A program made the position numbers and the translations under genes. DNA of 64,000 nt from Rotaria sordida (Eukaryota; Rotifera; Eurotatoria; Philodinida; Philodinidae). The notes under the pieces are model-generated. The model saw only the letters and a program-made list of their open reading frames with translations. It was not told the origin of the DNA and searched no databases. Within the stretch, counting starts at the first letter, position 1. The number at the start of each line of letters is the position of its first letter. Positions 1 through 11,477 of this stretch are shown piece after piece. The stretch is taken from the NCBI GenBank assembly GCA_905250125.1, contig CAJNOL010001138.1:1-64000 (forward strand). Direction: 5' to 3'.

Positions 1-616
1 TATTAGAGTCGGTAATTTTAATAATAAAAATAAGAACATAGAGTTCAATAATGCATAAGATGGTGATAAAAAAATATAATTATTATTTTTTCCTAATCTT
101 ATTAAAATATTCATCTCATGATAAATAATCTTTTTCATATCGTTTCATTAAATCAAGTATTCGTTGATTTCAAAAAATAAATTTTTTCTTCTTTCATGGA
201 ATCTTATTCATAGTATTATCAAGTTGTTTCATCATAGATGTGTTGAACAAATATTCTTTCATTGAATCACTACATACAAGTTTCGATTGGAAGTGACAAT
301 ATTTGCATTAAATGAGTAGTGCTAGCTCTTCAATCCAGGAATGTGTGTAGATGTAGGAAAGCCTAATACTTATACCCACATGCACTAATCAAAAGCTTTG
401 TTATTCTACCCTTTTTACTAATGGTAACATTCATTTTAAAAATATCGGATAGTATCATTACTGTTTAGTTTATTTCGTTTTATCCAAGGCAAAATTTCTT
501 CAGTAAAGTTTTTCAATATAGTGTTATAATTAAATTTCATGAGGTAAAAATAATCTATCAATAATTTAATATCCTTTGTAGAAATCGAATTAATATAATT
601 ATATGAAAATTTTTAC
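1..616. other. Presumed intron or downstream flank of receptor copy 1
   Basis: AT-rich and without a convincing open frame. About 40 bases next to 616 match the start of the second intron of receptor copy 4. Beyond that I see no receptor ligand-binding sequence on the minus strand. Confidence 0.4.
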
Positions 617-1090
617 TTGATCAAATTGAAATTTCTTGTTCAATATCACTGATGTTGTCGACGTTAATGGTATTGAATCAATAATCAATTTTCTTTTTTT
701 ATCTCTCTTATTTTTCTTGCATTGAGATGATCGAATCATTTCACTACGCATTCCATTCATGAAACATTTTCTAAGTCGACATGAAGCACATGTATGACGA
801 TTACCCATGTTAATATCACATTTATTACCAGACGAACATTTTAATATTGACTAAAAAAAAACAATATAAATATGACGAAAACAAAAAAAGCAAAAAAGCT
901 TAACCTTTCGATTTTCTGCATTTCGTTTAAAAAACATTTTACATGAATGACATACAATGGCACCATAATAAGAATATCGTGCAGATGCTTCACAAATTTT
1001 ACATTTACATATAACTGTTGTTCTCTGTCGTCCAACAATGGTAGAAAATATTGGTGTAGTGTTCGGATCTTCAGTCAATGGTTCTTTCAT
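617..1090 (-). CDS. Nuclear-receptor DNA-binding domain gene, ligand-binding exon not found (copy 1)
   Basis: Two exons are visible, 1090-905 and 850-617, separated by a 54-bp GT-AG intron and both in phase 0. They encode the two C4 zinc fingers of a nuclear hormone receptor, a ligand-regulated transcription factor acting in the nucleus. Finger 1 reads CKIC...YYGAIVCHSCKMFFKRN and finger 2 has C-x5-C-x9-C-x2-C ending CRLRKC, then a basic stretch (KKNKRDKKRK). The exon 1-2 protein is very close to copy 4 at 19.6 kb, and similarity continues about 40 bp into the following intron. In copy 4 the ligand-binding exon starts 394 bp after this exon. Nothing like it is present in the 616 bases left here, so the exon is either beyond the window edge or lost. 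If the donor at 616 is not used, translation stops at 599. An acceptor-like TTTTAG lies just upstream of the ATG. Confidence 0.75.
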
Positions 1091-3980
1091 TATTCAATAT
1101 CAAACTAAAACATGTTGGTTTTGTAGACACCACCTTGTTGGCTTTAGAGAAGCTCAATGATCTAAGCAAAGCAAAATTGTAACCTCTACCTCCAGTGCAT
1201 AACTATATTGTGTAGTAAAAATGGGTAGAGAAAAAAGAATTTTTTGCTTTCTTGTCAAGAAAAGAATGATGGAGAAAAAAAGAAAATGTGTCGATCGACG
1301 GTGGTTGTTCTTCAGTCGAAAGAATAAATGTGGATAGAGTGTAAAAATAGCAATGCACCGAGTTGCCCTCGATGAACTTTTTATTTATAAAAATAAAAAC
1401 TAGTCTAATTGTTTACTTTGTTCCTTCCATTGGAATAAGTATATTATATTTTTGTTTTGATCCAACAATAATTCTAATTTTACTTAATACTAAAATTTTT
1501 GATTGTGACTCATTCTCTTTTTACGTAAACGTAAAATGTGATGACTCATTACACTAGAATATATCAAACAAAAGCATGAGTATCTAATTGCGCCATATTA
1601 TATTACCGATTTATTCTAGGATTATTGCGCAAAAGGTCAATAAAACTCAAGCGAGTATGACAGTTCCTGGTTTTTTCAGACTATACTTTTATTTTTGGTT
1701 TTTCGAATATGATGTATGTGAGGAAATTTCCTTAAGATAAAATTTAACCAAAAAATAGATGAGTCGCTTGAAATATGTACTCTTTTTGCTCTCTCAAATG
1801 ATGTTTTTTTCCTTAGGACAATTCAAAACTTACTCAGATAATTACGGTAAATTGAATATTTTAGAATATTACAGAGTTCATTTATATAAACATGCGATTT
1901 ATTTTATGCATGCATGTGGAACAAATTTTCCACTCGAATAAACAATTAGGAAACTTTAATTTTCTCAAGCGAAAAAACGACATGAAGAATGAAAAGAGAA
2001 GGTTAATAAATTATCTATAGTAACAATTGCAATGATTGTTTGGATGAAACAAAGTGAAAAGAAAGTTTTGATACAAGATAAGAAATATGACGACTAATAA
2101 TTAAAATTTACTAGTTCATTTTTATATTCTATTGTAGAGAATATTTCTACTAATCTGTCAATGATAGAAATAAATTAATGATTTTGGTTTTTATTCTATA
2201 AAAATAATATTTTTAAATAATTTAGAATTAATTAATCAAAATTTAGATATTGGATGATTGTCAATCAATATACTATTATTATTTTATTCAAACAACAATT
2301 TTTTTTTATCTTTGATAAATCAATGAAAACATATAAATAGTCTCTTTTGTATACCTTTACAAATAATTAGATTACCCAAAGAAAAATAAAAATGGGATAA
2401 TTAGAGGAGACAAAATTTCTTTTTTTTTTTGTTTTAATATAATATATTCAATTGATTTTTTTTAATGCTTCCGTTTAGTTAAAATAATTTTACATACAGA
2501 ATCAAATTACAATTCAGACATGCAAAAATATTTAATAAATTGAATAATTCTAAGAATTAAATGCGTAGAAAATTCAGTCAATAATAGACAATTAGATAAT
2601 TCATAGATTAGAACGTAATTCTATTTGTTTTTGCATCTTTCTTCGCTTAGAAAATTGTCTTGCTAAATTCTGTAGTAAAACAGAATTTTCACTACTTATA
2701 GAACAGCCTTTTTATGTTTTTTACAACTGATTTACTTTAGAAAAAAATTAATATCATTCAGAATTAAATGGAAATAATTAATTCTTTTGACAAATGCAAA
2801 CAATCAACATTCAAGATTATATGTTAGAAGATATTGTTTAAACTACTGACAATAAAAAGAAGTCGGTAGTAATAAATTCAATCAGTATTTAGAACTGATA
2901 ATGTGTTTATCAGTGATTTTCTTTATATTAATTATCATAGAATTAGAGAAAGGATTTAATATTTGTTCATATGTTATATCTCTATGAAACTACTCGTTAA
3001 GAAAGATAATCAAATTTAGGTTTTTATTACAGATGAATCAAAAACAAAGAATATACTATCAACTAGAATTAATCTATTTTTCTCTCTTAGTATACGACTC
3101 CAAAGAAAATCTTTGACGATCTTGCAGAACTACTTGGTTTTTTTATCTATAAGAAAAATGACATATCTCATTTAACTTATAGAGATTATTTATTTTCTAA
3201 AAATATTATTTTCGTTTTTCGAACAATAAATAATGTAGTATCCTACTAAAATAGCATCCAAAAAGATAAGATATAATGCGTAGAAGCAAACATTACAAAA
3301 TAAAAATAGAATGGATGGATCTTTTCAAGGCCGAGATAACGAAAAGAATGTTACAGCGACATGTAAATAGTTAAAAATCTCTTGTGATGAGACAGCCAAA
3401 AAAAAAATCTAGCCCGTTTTAGTCATAGTTAATATACTCAAGTTGATCGAGACTTGAGTAAAATAACTAAGAGAAGCATGTTGAAAATTGTATCTCTGAA
3501 TATAAAGCTCCGCATATAGTAGCGTGTCTAGGGATGCACTGGGATTGAGTTTAACTTATTCAATTCTTTTTGTAGGTCACATTTGAAAGTTTACAGTGTT
3601 AATATTTTTAGGAAAATTTACTAATGACATAAATTGATTTATAAACTCAATGATAATTCTCAGAACAATGTTAATATCAAAAACTGTACGTAGGAGAAGT
3701 GTTTCTGATATGAAATTTAATAAATAATTATATTCAAAAATCGATCAATGAAAGTTATTCTACTAAATTAATATTTCTAAAGCATTATTTTATCCTATGT
3801 TGTACGATTGATTTTCTTTCATAATAAAGACAGTAGAAAATAATATATCGTACCGAACAGCGTTGAACTGCACTAAAAAAAACATCATTTAAATCTTTTT
3901 ATTATTAGCATTCTTTAATCCTATGACCGTGTCGGTCCTAAAGAGATAATTGAGGTTTAGGACCATAGATACCAATAGTG
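1091..3980. other. Gene-free AT-rich spacer
   Basis: Upstream flank of receptor copy 1 followed by AT-rich DNA. A few short open frames (for example 1759-1941 on the plus strand) show no recognisable motif, coding bias or splice partners, so I do not call them genes. Confidence 0.4.
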
Positions 3981-3984
3981 AACT

Positions 3985-5290
3985 AAAGTAAAATAAAATA
4001 AGAGGAACAAAAGAAAAAGAAAACAAAGAAATACAAAACAAAAAGAAGCGTGAAGCAACAAATATGGTATGAAGCGAGAAAAAGAACAAGGTTAACAGAA
4101 TAATTGTGGAGATAGCATGTTTGAAAGAGATGAGTAATACATGTATATATATATATATATATATACGTAGTTTTCCGTTCTTTCCCCTTGTTCGTGTCTC
4201 TTCTAGGCTCTAACCACGATCCTAATTCACGTTGTTTTCTTTTCTCTTCTCTGAGTCTTTTCTCCTGTTTTCCTGTTATTCTTCTCTTCTTTTCTTTGTC
4301 AACGTAGCCTAGAATCGTCTGTCTGGAAACTTTCCGGAAATAAAGCAGAGCATAAAAGTTCTTCTTCATTGCATACTACTACGGAATTGGAAGTATCATA
4401 CATTGCCATCCATCTAATCGCTTGCTCGAGTACATCCATGTGTAGCATGAATCTTTTTTGACTTGTGAAAACAGCAAATTCATCCTGCTTCCTTTTGCCA
4501 GTCTAATTGTGTCGATAGCAGGAATCTATCTCTAGAGTTCATCAGCGCTTTTGCATATTTTTTCCGTAGGTATAGCAACGATCATCCAGTGATTTTTCAT
4601 TGTACATAAACGCAAAGACGAAGTCGTCTCAATATTGGCAGTAATATAACTGGTTAAGCTACATACGCTGAAAACCGGTAAATAAAGGGTAAAGCTCAAA
4701 TAACTATGTGAAGCGAAATAGTACGAAAGTAGAAAAGAGAATGCGTCGTAATTATGTGGAGGATATACCACTGATTGTTTGCTGGCGAACCTTTAGACAA
4801 GTTTTGCCAATAATATTTCCTCAGTCTAACTTCATTTTTAGTCAATAACCCAAGTACTTGAATGAATAAATCCACTCAATCGAATGACTACCACAACCTA
4901 CCTGAGGTAAAGAATTTGTTGCCAATATCGAGTAAAGTTCAAGTTGTTCTAAATACGTTTGTAGTCGGCGTTCTAGATCTAGACACTGATCCATAAATCG
5001 AATTCCACTTTATCTCAACAGTACGGTCGTGAGATCGTCTGCGAAGAAAAAGAGTATTGTTCTGGGGATATAGTTAGCCATATCACTGTAATTTATGATG
5101 AATAACGTAGATATTAAACTAAACCGTTTAGGGTCACCTAGTTGAATTGTAATTCATCGCGATCTTTTACCTTGCATCTCGATAGTTGCTTGACGATCAG
5201 TTAGCCACGTTCGGATCCAGTTGATATAAGCTTGTGTGATTCTCATTCTAGTAAGTTTTCTAGAACATCCGTCAATCAGGTGCACATATA
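3985..5290 (-). mobile_element. Degraded non-LTR retrotransposon (reverse-transcriptase C-terminal part)
   Basis: Reading the minus strand from about 5280 down to 4800 gives a reverse-transcriptase-like series broken by stop codons and frameshifts. In order: a WIRTWLTDRQATIEMQGKRS block (the thumb-side WxxxWLxxR...G..S signature of Jockey/CR1-like elements), a decayed GDPKRFSL-ISTLF counterpart of the GVPQGSxLSPxLF motif, the catalytic FADDL motif at about 5030-5047, and an FKYLG block near 4840. Sequence below 4800 may be the element's 3' end but is too decayed to assign. There is no intact endonuclease and no poly-A tail I can place. This is a dead, 5'-truncated copy; the family is inferred from motif order only. 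Confidence 0.65.
4144..4165. repeat. (TA)n microsatellite
   Basis: A pure run of alternating T and A of about 22 bases. Confidence 0.85.
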
Positions 5291-6568
5291 ACATTTTTCT
5301 TAGTCAATAATACCATTCTTACCTCTTTGAATGTAACCTTTGGAAAAGGAATAATTATAGAGATGAATTAAGAGAAGCCAGCCATTTCGAGAAATTTTAT
5401 CAAGCATATAGGATGAGAGTTCATGAATACCTAGCGACTATTTTTTCTTTTTTGTTCGTAATATACTTAATACTTTCTAAATTCAGACAAAACGTTCGAA
5501 ATATTTCACGAAATATAAGAGTTTTACACATTTCAGAAATATATTCAACTTCATCTTCTAATTATTTCAGCTATGAATAGTTTTTGCATCCCAGTCATAA
5601 AACTCCTGGATGGACTGAATGCTGAAGAAAATCTTCTATCCCTTACGCTACCCTATCCTGTAGAACCTCTACCTTTACTTTACCCTAAAAAGTTTTTATC
5701 TTACTATTCTTTAATGCTACTCTAGTTGGAAGACTCTAAAAGTGACACATAGCAAAATATTATCACATTAAAGACATGCAGGATAAGCTATTTTCCTATC
5801 CTTTGTCTCGATTGAGAATAATTTTGTAACCGTCACTTTACAGAGTAGGATAAAATAACTTTGCACATAGCTAACTTGTACCGAATTGTGTAAAAATGAC
5901 GTGTAGTCACGAAACGATGATTGATTATAATAGACATAGAATGTGTTACTGACTGTGAAGCTACGCATAGATAGAATATTATTCTGTATTTATAAAGACT
6001 AGTTCGATTATTGAAATATTTTCCAATTGAAAAGCTTAAGTTGTTGAACATATTACTCGATTTTATCAGGCAATTCGAAATTTTGTTCATTCGATCAACT
6101 AGATTACCATTAAAATTGTGGGATAAATACTTTTTTTCGCACATTAAAGTACAATTGTTGCAAAAGTTTGAGTACATGACAATGTAAACAATGTTAAAGT
6201 TTAATAAGTCAATTCATTTCGTACTAAAAGTTTCCTTTTAAACTACATATCACGTTGAAAAATTTACATTTCAGAATAATTTTTAGAAATATTCTACTAG
6301 AGAAATTTTTTGCAAAATTTTTCGTATACAGACAGTTCAGATAAATGAATTAATCTGAATTTTGAATGATCTCATCGATAAAAAATAAAACAGATATATA
6401 AAACAAAAATCTTTCTTAACCACATAGAACTACTCGATTCTACAATTATAATATACTCAATGGCTTTTCGAATGACTAAATAACATCTTTTTAATGTTTA
6501 TTTCAAGTATGCATATTGTTTTAGCTAGTCATCAATATAAACAACAACAATAAAAAGAATTCTTTTGA
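5291..6568. other. Spacer without recognisable gene
   Basis: AT-rich. A 114-codon open frame on the minus strand (6177-5833) has no motif, homologous block or splice context that I recognise. It could be part of the decayed retroelement upstream. Confidence 0.35.
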
Positions 6569-9516
6569 TTACAAACACAATGTTTGTTTAGTTTGTTCAA
6601 TAACAGAATCAATCATTTCTATAAACTTTTGTGATTCATGTGCTTCAACAATGGCCCAAATTATAACAAAAAGACATCTTAAAAGGTTTGAAAAACGTAT
6701 TACAGCTTCGTGATGACCATATTTATATAAAAGATATCGCCATGTTAAATCTGTATACATATCTTGAATAGATAAAATTCCTTTGATATTTGTTAAATTA
6801 ATTGGCATATTTTTTTTATATACAGTATAGTTGGTTGTTGAGAATGAAAGAATTGAAAGTATTAATTTAATAAATGTATTATCTGGATCAAGTTGATCAA
6901 TAACACGTCTAGCGAATTTTGTTCCAGATGGTTTAAATATCATTTCAGTAGATTCATAGAAAGGTGGATAATCAAATAATTTATACTGACGTAATGTGAA
7001 CATACCACCAATACTTGTTGTATATTCTACTGTAGTTCGAAGTAATGTTGTACGATCATGACGAGATAATGAAAGAAAATCACGATTTTTCTCGAAGACA
7101 AGTTGAATATTACTCTTCACTGATGTAAAAAAATTGCAAACTGATGGATATTTGTATCGTAATTTGATAGGTAATCGATTTTGTTCTTCGAGAAAATGTT
7201 CAACAAATGCATATCCACTATGTTGATCGAAACAATGAACTAAATTTGATAAAAGATTCCATTGATTAATATTCAATGGTGATTGATCAGATTCTAAGAG
7301 GCTTAATGTTGGAATCTAAAATAAATCAATAATAAAAGACTATTTTTAATAGACAATATTTTAAAGAATTCATAAAATCTGACAAAAGATCTCGAAATTA
7401 TCTTGAACGCTTCAAAATTTGTCTTGTATTTCTTACTAATGAGAGAACATATTCAACTGTTGGACGCCTTTCGATTCCATCTTTTAACTGTGAGACTAAG
7501 AAAATCCTAAAAGAGTTCGTGCTCATGATATGTCTGGATGAAGATCTCATTGTCACACATAGGTGTAAGAAAATGGGATTCTTTTACTTATATAAGTGTG
7601 TCTTCTTACTTCCACTGAATCCTACTTACAGTCAAAAGATGAGATTGACCGGTTGATAGTTGAAGAGTGTTTTGTTCATAAAAGCTATTCTGCTCAACAG
7701 ATTCTAAATTTCTTGGATATACGCTTAGTTTTGTAATAGTTCTTTCTGATATTAAAATAAGTTTGAAAAAAAAAATCAATGAAAAGAAAACAAAAAAATG
7801 CATTTCCGGATAATCTGACGGTGAGAGTACTTTTAGTGTGCTTGAGTAATAAGTGCAATTCAAAACATATATATGTAAGGTTGTAGAGAATTTGGCGTGC
7901 TATCAGAATATATAATTATTTTTCTAGGAATATTGATTTATAGTAATGATATATTAAGAAAATAAAGTCTAACTATTTGTTTTCCACGAGGATATATATG
8001 TAGATAGGTTAGGCATTAAAAGAGGGGAGAAAAAAGAATGAAGAGAATACAAATCGAAGACAATATGAACGGATTGAACCGTTACATATCATAATCATAT
8101 AGGTCTTATTGAAATTTTATTATTATGATATTCGTTGAAAAATGACATAGCAGTGCAGAAAAATAGAACGTTGTTTTTACTCTATCACTCCGTATAGAGA
8201 GAAAGATTCTTTAAGCTTTTTATAAGAAATAAAAGTACGTCCGAAAACTACGTTTGGTATACTGTCAGTATCAATTTAATTCGATGTCGAGTTGAGGTTT
8301 TTGAGATAATACCTATGAATCACACTATTCTAACACAATATTTGAGATTAATTATATAAGTTAATTGATTATAAACAACTAATTATCATTCTAAGGAAAA
8401 TATTTCACCTCAATCGTATCAAAGACTACATCATGTTCGTCTCGGACTTAGTCGGGTCAAGGTCTCAATTCGGGATCAATCCAACGGTTTATACTTTACA
8501 AATAACAGCTACCTATAATTTAATTATTATAAGATTATCATTGAGACTGTCTGAGAAATGCGTACGGCCTGGTAGAAGCAGAATTCGAAGTAATTATCAG
8601 ATTTAGACTAAAACATTCTGTTGAAATTAATGCTACAATTGGCATTTGAGTCCGAACCTGAAAAACGTGGTACAAATTGGACGCGAGTTCGGATTCCAAA
8701 ATGTTCGATTGAACGGACTCTAATCTTTGTAAAATTTTAGTAATCAAATTTGATTTAATATTCGTTGTCGAATGAGAATCTGTTTTTACAATAAATTCAA
8801 ATCTTAAACTATGAATATAATTTCAACTCAAGAACTTTCATTATGAACATAGAAAATTAATTCTTTTTACGATTCTCATTTTAATAATAGTTATATTAAG
8901 ATAATTATTATGGTTCTTGTCCTAGTTTGAAAGTAAAGTTGTCAATTGTGATTAGACTAAACGATTTTTACAATTGTTTTTTTGTTCTTTGACCATAATA
9001 CTTTAACAAGCAAAACAATATAAAATATTAACAAACTTACATATTCAGGCTTATGTTTCTTGTTAACTGTCATTGACATTGTTGACGGTGATTGGTTTGA
9101 ATCAATAATAAATTTTATTTTTCTTCTTTTCTGATTTTTTCTGAATGTTGAAGATCGAATCATTTCAATACGCATTCCCATTTTGAAACATTTTTCAAGT
9201 CGACATGAAGTACATGCATGACGATTATCCATAGTAATGTTACATTGATTATCATAGTAACATTTCAATATTGCCTAAATAAATCAATTTTAATTAAAAA
9301 AATAAAGAAATTTTAATTTCAATCAACTTGTCTATTTTCTGCATTTCGTTTAAAAAACATTTTACATGAATGACATACAATAACACCATAATAAGAATAT
9401 CGAGCAGGAGATCCACAAATTTTACATTCAGTTGAAATTGTATTTTTCTGTCGCTCGACATTGGTAGACAGTATTTGCGATGTAGTTGAATCATCTATAG
9501 TAGTTGTTCTTTCCAT
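6569..9516 (-). CDS. Nuclear hormone receptor-like transcription factor (copy 2)
   Basis: Three exons, 9516-9328, 9274-9041 and 7315-6569, all phase 0, give 389 residues. Exon 1 (63 codons) holds zinc finger 1 (CKIC...VIVCHSCKMFFKRN, with P-box CHSCK in place of the usual CEGCK). Exon 2 (78 codons) holds finger 2 (C-x5-C-x9-C-x2-C, CRLEKC) and a basic C-terminal extension (RKNQKRRK). Exon 3 (248 codons plus stop) is an all-helical ligand-binding-like domain starting IPTLSLLESD. I chose ATG 9516 (MERTTT) because an acceptor-like TTTTCAG lies 9 bases upstream and the paralogs start at the equivalent place; an in-frame ATG also exists at 9561. Intron 1 is 53 bp. Intron 2 is 1725 bp and carries a repeat shared with copy 3 plus about 800 bp absent from copy 3. 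Ligand and targets are unknown; the family is recognised from the fingers. Confidence 0.85.
8270..9040. repeat. Intron-borne repeat shared with receptor copy 3
   Basis: This part of intron 2 is collinear with 12390-13115 in copy 3, including stretches such as TTATCATTGAGACTGTCTGA and a CTCGGACTTA block. The segment near 8670-8735 also resembles GC-richer repeats at 43100-43135 and 58040-58085 (a CCAAAATTTTTGGA-like core followed by CGACGGGCTCTA). Confidence 0.6.
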
Positions 9517-11477
9517 TATTATATCTGAAAATGTCATACATATGCTTCGTAGAAAATGCATTCATGAATTAGAGAAAGAAGAAAAGGAAGGCTAACAAGA
9601 CGTACCGTATGACTTCAGTGTATAAACAAAGTGTGACATTGCGAAGGAAGTGAAACACAGAAAAGAAAAAAGTTTTTTTTTTAATCAACACAAGAGAACG
9701 TGTCTGTTAATTATCGAACATTAGTTCTAGATTGAGAGAGAAAAGAAAAATATGTTCTTTCTGCACAAAAATAGGTGAAACAAGTTGACCTTGATGAGCT
9801 GATTTTTTCTGTTGATGAAAAGATTAAATAAAATTTTTACGGTTTGTTTTCTTTTCTTCCACTCATATACAACTATTGTACATATTTTTCTATTGCGACA
9901 GAATACTAATTCGGTTAGTACTGAATTTTATGATCTTAAATCATTAAAAGTAAAAGATGTGAGAAGAAAATTTAAGACTATTTTAGTGAAATACATTCTA
10001 TAATTGATTTTTTTTCTGATTGTCACACAAGAGAGCAACAAATTTATCATAATGAAAATTCTGTTATTTATCTAGTTTTTATTTTTAATTTAATAATTAT
10101 CATTCAGTTCTATTATTGAAAAATATCTTTCAAGAGAAAATGAATATTCCACTAGTAAAAAATAAAATCTGTATATTTTTAATCTTCTTCGAAATTTTTT
10201 TAAAGTACAATCAAATACATATCAAATAAATTATTATCAAATGAATATATTCAATTATTACACACTTTACTCATCTAAACATATCACGAGTTTCTCACGT
10301 GATCTAGCGATTAGAAGATTTTAATCTGTAAGATTGAAAAAAAAACGATATGTAAAGTCGAAGAAGAAAACTACTGAATAGTTTCATCAACAGTCTATCA
10401 CCATATTCAAAAGTATCTACAGTCAAACTAGAACTTACAGAGATTGAAGATCTCACTATCTTCAAATATGTGATAAAAAAAAATCCTATGAACTTCCAAT
10501 CGACTTTATAATATTTTTTTAAACCACAAAATTCAGCGATTTAGCCTCTAATAATCATTTTCTTTATTTTGAAGTATTGAATTTTTTTCATAAATACAAA
10601 TCATAACTAGAATTATATATACATGTGTGTTATACTAAGTCAATAGAATCTGTACTTTACTATATCAGCTTATCTATATCACTGCTGTACGCATAGAGCC
10701 AATATGAAATTATGTTAAAAATGAGAAAATAGGAAAAATACTCTATTTTTAGATGTACCATTTGATATCATAATATAATGACTAGCTAACAGTTTTTGTC
10801 ACCGTCTATTTAAGTATATAAGAACTATAGGTCGAAAATATTTCTATTGGTACATGAGATAATACAGACGATTGTATTATAATCACGTATCGTAAAAATA
10901 CTACATACTATGATTATTAAGACCGCATAATTTAGGTTGGTTTATATGGTTTAATTTAATTTTGTTTTCTGTATATTTTATTTATAATTAAATGATATCA
11001 TTCACTTATAAGAGGAATATTCATTTATTTATTTGTGAATATATCATTGATCAAAATTCAATGATAACTTTTGCTATTCTGCTAATTGCTTTGAAAAATT
11101 ATTTTAGTTTTCGTTCGAAACTAATGAAGTAATCTTTGAAAGGTCATAAAACATTGTTTAGATTACCATATTAGTCTTGAACAAAAACTAAGACGAAATT
11201 TTTATGTTCACATTCAAAAAGAGTACAAAATTTTGGTCCGAACTCATTATTTCTACATTTATCAGATAGACTTTCAACAAATCCCAAAAAATAAACATAT
11301 ATTTTATCTCAAAACTTTTGGTCTATTCATTAACTGAACAATTTATATTTGATATTTATTTAAAAAGTGCATGTTAATCATGAATAAAAACAATAAAAGT
11401 AAACAAAAAAAAAATTCCTTTGACTACAATGTTTGTTTAGTTTTATGAGGAACAGTAGAAATCATTTCTGTAAACTT
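9517..11477. other. Spacer between receptor copies 2 and 3
   Basis: The first 480 bases are the upstream flank of copy 2. Part of it (about 9780-9960) matches 14620-14760 upstream of copy 3, so the tandem duplication included 5' flank. The rest, 10000-11400, is AT-rich with no gene recognised. Confidence 0.5.

Noticed and set aside
4532..4771. 79-codon minus-strand frame as a separate gene
   Set aside because: It lies in the presumed 3' part of the dead retroelement and shows no independent motif.
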